A stretch of 64,000 nucleotides of DNA from Euryodendron excelsum (Eukaryota; Streptophyta; Magnoliopsida; Ericales; Pentaphylacaceae): contig CM065390.1 in the NCBI GenBank assembly GCA_033060915.1, positions 21,844,001 to 21,908,000 on the forward strand, given 5' to 3'. Of the stretch, positions 58,614-64,000 are shown one piece after another. Position 1 is the first letter of the stretch. Every line of letters starts with the position of its first letter. Position numbers and translations under genes: made by a program. The notes under the pieces were generated by a model. The model searched no databases. It was not told the origin of the DNA and saw only the letters and a program-made list of their open reading frames with translations.

Positions 58614-58917
58614 CTGACAATGTTGCCATGCTCCAGCTCTTTCTGAAAGGAGATTTCTCGGATTATTGAGCTTGGGACACCTTCATTTCCACGAAGAAAA
58701 AAACTCTTCTTCAAAGCAACAATTTAGTAGTCTTGTAGCTATAGGCCTTGTAAATAAAACTTTTGCGTCCTCGTTTGATCGACCCAACTTTCTTGTACTG
58801 GCAAGTGGCAATTCATCAGAATGACAAGACCTCAGAAGGGATTAACAATGAAAATTTTAAATTACATAAAAAATAAATCAGATTCTTTACCTTCTCCATT
58901 TGATCAGGAACACTGCC

Positions 58918-61900
58918 CTACAACAGAAGGAAAATCCACAAGAATTACTCAGAGATACAGGAAAAAATAAAGTTCCAGGCAAAATGTCCGCATTTAAATC
59001 AAACCAAGCCATATACATAGAAGACAAAATGAGAAAGTTGATACAACTTTTACTCTTCTAAAATAATAAGCAATTTAGGAGCTTGCAAATTCATCAATGA
59101 ATTCTTTAAAACAATAATAAAAAGGAATCTTATATCATCCAAGTAGGTAACTTACAAATGAAAACTTGTTCTTCATGTCCTTCAAGTCAATAGTGTAAAC
59201 CATTAGCCAGAGTAATATCTATTTATAACTTTCTGTTGTGATAGACCATATCCATGTCAAACCATAAATGTCTTTTGGACAATATTGCCTTACAAATAGA
59301 AGGCTCAGCAAAAAGATTTCCAGTACAGCTATAAACAAGCTCTACTCATTACAAGAAAAAAGAAAAGGAAAACAAAATACTTCTAGAGTTATAAGAAGTT
59401 AATGAACTTGACACATCAATCAATGCCCAGGAAAAAGTCCTAGTATCATCAAAGAAGCCTACTTGAAAAGATTCTTGATTATGTAGCTGAAAGTAATAAT
59501 TTATGAGCCATCTCTAACATATCTTTTAATATACATCACTTTCAAGAAACACCATATTTATCAAACATTTTAATTTTATTTTATTTTTTGGTTAGGCACA
59601 GCCATCAAAAATAAACATAGAAGGAAAATAATTTCTGGGATTCAGATGACAAATAATAAGTTTCTCATAATTAGCCGCCCACAAAAGGGCTTTTTATGCA
59701 GCTGCCTTCAAAGAGTAAGTGTGGTTATAAAATCTTTCAGAATCAACCTTTCTTAGAGAGTTTAAAACTGAAATTTTCCCAAACCAACTCTTTCTATATC
59801 GTGATTTATCTTTCCACTAACTTTTCATAATATATCTTCTCAGACCCACTCTTATATCTCAAGTGTTGCTCATCCGAAAAAATCCTAATGAATTGTCCAG
59901 ATCTCTCAAGAGTCAACAACATTATTACTGTACTAAATATTTTGGAAATGCAGAGAACCAACTGGATCCCTGAGTCACCACAAGGAATATCTAACTTAAA
60001 AGGTCTTACATTAGTTCTCTCTGTTTCAGAAATTAAACCTTCCCAACCAGGTTTTGGAATATAATATTTTTCACAGTCTAAAACCATTTCTCTATCATGT
60101 TGTAGCATAGCCACAACCAAAATCTTCTTTCAGAATTCCGCCCTCATCAACAAACAGAGTACTTCATCACCAATACTAGCCTTCTTCTACGATATGCATT
60201 GCACTCTTAACCCTACATGTCATGTGTAATTTGGAAGAATTCAGATGTATTATGAACTGTGGTATAAATTGTCAGTTCCTGTCAGCAATAATGGAAGTTG
60301 ATATATCGCAGATAACATATATTGTGAATGATTTCACAAGTCAGTACTGTTGGAGATGGGCATTATCTCAGTTCTAAAATTTGCTACATGATTTCAACTG
60401 CACTCAGTTACACGTTACTCCTTGGTTTCTACTTGGCTCAAAAAAGCTGTATCCCTATTACTTGCGTCAGCTATTTGCCCTTATGTCCTCGATTCTGCTC
60501 CATCCTGAACTATGTTTTCTATTCAAACAGAGGCCATCCTAATCATGAAAATCAAAATAACCAGTGTTCATATGGACAAAGAAAAGTATTGTTTAACATG
60601 ATTTTATTTAATCTCTTAATCAAAATAAACCCCATTCTCTAAGTAAATTTATGTAGGACATTTGGAATTAGAATTGAGTACAGTAATCTGTTACAGACAT
60701 AGAAAGATTTTGTAATATAAACTTTGTCAAACAATGCACAACTAATCCAAGTTTCCTTATATTAAACTAGGACTGTAAATATATATCCAGAGTGTCATTA
60801 TCCTGACATGCTGTTAGATGGACATAAACATTCACCAGGAGATGCCATTTCGAAATATTTTCTGGGCCTAAAAGATTTAATTTTTATCTCGGTAATTTGC
60901 AGAAGTGTCAAATAATTAATAAATTTACAAACTGTTTCCACTTGCTTAGAGGTCATACCAAAAATTGCACTATTAAATGCCCCATACATGTTAAAACGAT
61001 CAATTATTCCATTAAGATCTTCCTTTATTATACAACAAATAGTATGTATGCACTAGGCATTCTCAGTTCCCTATCAACATTTAAGCAGATCATATAACCA
61101 AACAGAAAAGCATATGTTACTCCAATCACAGCCAAATGGAAGACTGATGACACAAGTTTAGACTTACCTATTCATATGTTTGGAAATGTACATCAAGCAA
61201 AGTACATAAAGTGAAAATAAAATCAAAGAAACGGTTACGAAATTAGAGAAAATGGGAAAAATGTATGGAGGACTATTTCATATGTAGACACAAGAAGCTT
61301 GATAGTGTTTCTTTGATGAAAGAAAAAGTGAAAAGAAGTCGTAAGTAAAACTAAACTCTTGATGATATTACCCAGGATAGTGCGTAATGATAGAAACTGT
61401 TCTTCCTTAATTTGGTTGCAAACAATCCCTAATGTGAATCTATTGATTGAAAAAGTGAATTGGTGTTCAAGTGCACCAATGTATACATTAAATCAGAGTT
61501 TTGGCCTGAGTACACTAAAATTTTCATTTAAGCACCTAATTTCCAATTGGGCTTGGAAAGAACGCAGATCGATTGTATTTTCCAACTCACACAGAGAAAT
61601 CTAATTTAATAAGGAAACAAATACTTGAGGAGAGGGGTTAGCCCAGTGGTAGTCCCCCAACCACTCCCCCCAACCAAGGTTTGGCCCTCCGATGAACCCA
61701 AAAAAAAAAAAAAGGAAACAAATAATTCCTTGAGAATTTTATTCTATCCAAGAAATTGACAGAGATATCAAGAAAGTCCAAAAGAAATCAAGTATCCGAT
61801 AATTGAAAAACCAATCACTAAGCTAAAATATAACGACGCAAAATCTACATAATCATCTGACCCAATGCATATACCAATATATATGTTATACATGTGTTTC

Positions 61901-62217
61901 ATTTAGTAATATAAATATAGTATGTATGTATATCATTCTCTGTAAAGGAGCACCATAAAACATCAGATAATTGCTCGATAATCACTTCCTATAGCACCAT
62001 TGAAGAATAAAAGAATCTAGAAGACTCAAAATCTTAATCCAGAATCAGTAAAGGAAAAACTGAAATCGTAAGGGCAAGAAATCATCAAAGTCGGTGTTTC
62101 GCCAAATCATAGAACAGTAGATACTCGAATTTTCGACCCTGTATTCTTGGCGAACGAATTAAAAAAAGAATAAAACGAAATAGAATAAGATCATTCACTT
62201 ATGCAAAAAAAACTTAC
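58918..62217 (-). other. K4 5'UTR intron
   Basis: 3.3 kb between the acceptor TTGTAG next to the ATG exon (58,891-58,917) and a perfect GTAAGT donor (62,217-62,212). About 58,936-61,030 is missing from K3 but present in K0. A minus frame of 104 codons (60,120-59,806: HDREMVLDCEKYYIPKPGWE...) lies in this segment and is not open in K0. I do not recognise it. It may be a decayed captured gene fragment. Confidence 0.5.
61624..61712 (+). mobile_element. tRNA-like SINE in the K4 5' intron
   Basis: An 89-base insertion with a pol III A-box-like TTAGCCCAGTGGTAGT, a B-box-like AAGGTTTGGCCCTCC and a poly-A tail. It is flanked by perfect 12-base duplications, aggaaacaaata (61,612-61,623 and 61,713-61,724). 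K3 carries a shortened copy at the same place and K0 lacks it. The body is very short for a SINE and may be truncated. Confidence 0.65.
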
Positions 62218-62383
62218 AGAGAGACAGATAGGTCTCCGATTTTCAGAACTTCAAGGACAAATTCTGGACAAATAGACAGAATTTTAGAGTGAGAAACATA
62301 ATGAGAGAAAGGAATTGGGCTTGAGAGAGAAAGGTCTCCTATTGAAGAGAGAGAAAGAGAGGCATTGCGTTTTCCCGCCAAAC
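62218..62383 (-). promoter_or_regulatory. K4 leader exon and E2F-like promoter site
   Basis: TTTTCCCGCCAAAC at 62,370-62,383 matches K3 and an E2F consensus. The leader exon (62,218 to about 62,365, CT-rich) ends at a GTAAGT donor. The promoter string CCCAACTGTCTTAACGGCTT is shared with K3. Confidence 0.55.
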
Positions 62384-62436
62384 TTCGTTTCCCCAACTGT
62401 CTTAACGGCTTAACGCGGGGCTAAACGGTTTTCAGG

Positions 62437-62475
62437 TGTGGATTTGGGTTTGGGTTCGGGTTCAGGTTCAGGTTC
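62437..62475. repeat. GGTTTG/GGTTCG hexamers upstream of K4
   Basis: Degenerate GGGTTTGGGTTCGGGTTCAG run at the same relative place as 50,335-50,378 upstream of K3. Confidence 0.75.
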
Positions 62476-62577
62476 AATTTCAGTTTTTTTTTTATTTTTT
62501 ATTTTTTTTAGGGGGCGGGTTTGGGTTTCGGATTTTCTCCAAACTTTAATATTCAGAATTTTTCAAATTTCTTATCA

Positions 62578-62740
62578 CATTATTCTACGTGTTAGTCACC
62601 CAAAATTTAAACGATAATATTATCTTATTTAAATCCATAATTTTACTTAACTTTAAAAAAAAGTAACAAAATAAGATCGCGAGTTTAAATCAGATAACAA
62701 TATAATTCGTTAAATTTTATTTATCAACACGTGGCAAAAT
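62578..62740. mobile_element. Small hairpin MITE upstream of K4
   Basis: Inverted arms: left TTCTACGTGTTAGTCACCCA then AAATTTAAACGATAATATTA; complement of the right TTGCCACGTGTTGATAAATA then AAATTTAACGAATTATATTG. The arms extend to about 70 bases with a short loop. Ends are not precise and no TSD was recognised. Confidence 0.6.
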
Positions 62741-62770
62741 GGAGATAAAGAGTCTGGAAGATTCTGGATA

Positions 62771-63532
62771 AGGTAAACAATCGTAAAGTCTCTCAAACTT
62801 TGCCTCAGCTTTTAATGTCACCTTCGAACTTTTATTTTTTCTATTTAAGCACTCTAATTTTTAAAAAGAAGTTATTGTGGTCCTTCATTTAAAATAAGTT
62901 AGAAAAATTATAATTTAATTACGCTTTGACTCTCAAATAGGACTTGGTTTATTTTACTTGTTAAACTAAAAGTCGTTATATTTTACCCCTTAAATTATGA
63001 GAATTTAAGTTTGAATTAATGCTATTGACAAAAAAAAAATAAATAAATTAAACATTTGTAGTATTTTGAATACAATATAAAATTTTTTCCCTTGTTAATA
63101 AATGCGTAATTTTAAAAATATTCTTAATATTGTCAAAACTAATAATTGGTGGCTCACAAAAGTAAGATTTTTTGAATCATTCTAATCATTTTCTAGGCAT
63201 TTTGAGATTTTTTTTTTCTATTTCATAGTCATAAAATTATTTGTTTCTCTTTATTTTGAGGTTAGTATAAAACTTTGACAAAACATTTCTAATTTTAAAT
63301 TGTATAATGGTGAAAATGTGATTATTTTTAGTTAAACATGGGTAAAGTAATATTAAATTATTGTTAAGAGGGTTAAAGTGTAATTAATTATTATTATTTT
63401 TTAACTAATTTTAAAATGAATGACCATATTGACTTCCTTTTAAAATTTGGAGGGCTTAAATAGAAAAATAAAAGTTTGAGGGTAACATTAAAAACTGAGG
63501 AAAAGTTTGAGGAACTAAATAATTGTTTACCC
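62771..63532. mobile_element. Mutator-like MITE (9-bp TSD) upstream of K4
   Basis: A 762-base element with perfect 9-base duplications, ttctggata (62,762-62,770 and 63,533-63,541). Long terminal inverted repeats of more than 100 bases start AGGTAAACAAT on the left and GGGTAAACAAT on the right (complement), and share CTCAAAC, CCTCAG-TTTTAATGT and CTATTTAAGC blocks. The centre is AT-rich with no transposase. Long TIRs with a 9-base TSD are diagnostic of Mutator-like elements. Confidence 0.85.
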
Positions 63533-63569
63533 TTCTGGATATTAAGGTTTGGAGAGAGCCTTACTTCAG

Positions 63570-63662
63570 TTTCGAATCCAATTGAACCCAATGAAAATGA
63601 CAGAAAGTTAGTCCTTTGTTTGGATTGTGACTATTTAAGGTTGGTAATAGCCAAACAAGAGG
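63570..63662. repeat. K4 upstream flank shared with K3 (50,385-50,475)
   Basis: AATCCAATTGAACCCAATGA, TTAGTCCTTTGTTTGGATTG and TTTAAGGTTGGTAATAGCCA match the block next to the K3 hexamer repeats. Similarity ends after CCAAACA. Confidence 0.8.
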
Positions 63663-63694
63663 CAAAAGATCAAGTTCTTTGCTTCTTTTGAATA

Positions 63695-64000
63695 TAGGGG
63701 TGGCCATGGGTTTGTCCAAGCCCACCATCACTTATAGGTTGGGAATTTTTAAGACCCGATTGGATTAATAGGCAGTTTAGAAATTATGTTCGAAGCTTTG
63801 TCCAGTCTGAAATATATATGAAGTAAATTTTTTTATATTTCAATATATTTATATATTTAGATTTTCTATTGTTTAATATTTTTTCTTTTATTTATTAATT
63901 TTGAATTGTGTTTGGAGCTCGGTCCAGTCCGAAATATATATAAAGAAATATTTTTTATATTTCAATATATTTATTTATTTAGATTTTATGTTATTTAATA
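63695..64000. mobile_element. Possible hAT-type element end with 122-bp tandem repeat
   Basis: TAGGGGTGGCCATGGG resembles the left end of plant hAT (Tip100-like) elements, which start (C/T)AGGGGTGGCAATGG. Inside, TCCAGTCTGAAATATATA (63,801) and TCCAGTCCGAAATATATA (63,923) mark a 122-base tandem repeat that runs off the window. The other end is not visible. Confidence 0.4.

Larger units (their letters stand above)
54171..58899 (-). pseudogene. K4: most complete CDKA-like kinase copy (exons 1-9)
   Basis: Coding exons: 58899-58891 (MEK), 58797-58614, 56417-56297, 55798-55619, 55062-54899, 54799-54713, 54619-54566 and 54257-54171. They follow the CDKA order from the N-lobe to a C-terminal HPYFEDVERP. 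It keeps LVLEYMDLNLKKFMD, HRDLKPEN and DMWSVGSIFAEKVNQKPLF. Odd points: the Gly-rich loop has lost GxGxYG (KRGRKS); exon 2 lacks one base before the VALK lysine; the cyclin-binding helix reads PSSIIRE; DFG is NFG, so the metal-binding Asp is lost; exon 6 lacks one base and has a TAG near its end. The extra exon 7 of K1/K2 is absent. An alternative is a fast-evolving expressed pseudokinase with unusual splicing, but two frameshifts favour a pseudogene. Confidence 0.8.

Overview
This is nuclear DNA from a seed plant, most likely a eudicot. The evidence is spliced kinase exons with GT-AG introns, 5'UTR introns, plant-type LTR retrotransposons, hAT- and Mutator-type MITEs, a tRNA-like SINE and CT/GA microsatellites. 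I see no intact long gene, no tRNA or rRNA gene and nothing bacterial. The host content is one decayed tandem family of CDKA/cdc2-like protein kinase copies, all on the minus strand. I call them K0 to K4 from left to right.

Layout. 1-4.8 kb is AT-rich intergenic DNA with degenerate direct repeats and two tandem foldback elements. 4.86-7.07 kb (K0) holds only the 5' part of a gene copy: 5'UTR exon, 5'UTR intron and E2F-like promoter site. 9.27-10.65 kb (K1) and 11.88-14.21 kb (K2) are C-terminal half copies (exons 4-9) that start in the same intron. K3 carries exons 1-5 but runs from 14.4 to 49.2 kb. Its exon 5 is split by a solo Copia-type LTR, and its intron 2 holds a hAT-type MITE and a 29.2-kb nested retrotransposon cluster. 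K4 (54.2-58.9 kb, 5'UTR to 62.4 kb) has the most complete exon set and preserves the unoccupied versions of the sites hit in K3.

The cluster at 19,594-48,827 is a Ty3/gypsy element of Tat/Ogre type with LTRs of about 4.7-4.8 kb. It has a tRNA-Arg-type primer binding site, a gag reading frame broken by many stops, no recognisable pol, and a long antisense reading frame resembling the plant mobile domain family. A third, 3'-truncated LTR of the same family lies in its internal region, and a 5.2-kb solo LTR of a related family lies inside that one (TSD ccggt). The outer element has TSD atttg, and K4 shows the matching empty site.

The kinase copies lie in head-to-tail order. Their shared and unshared insertions (a SINE in K3 and K4 only, a 2.1-kb 5'-intron segment in K0 and K4 only) let the duplications be ordered. 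Every copy has frameshifts, stop codons or lost catalytic residues, so none looks able to encode an active kinase. The three 5' ends (K0, K3, K4) nevertheless keep the same leader exon with a GTAAGT donor and an E2F-like site. All coordinates were read by eye. Exon ends come from GT-AG sites and comparison among copies; repeat edges are approximate unless a target-site duplication is given.
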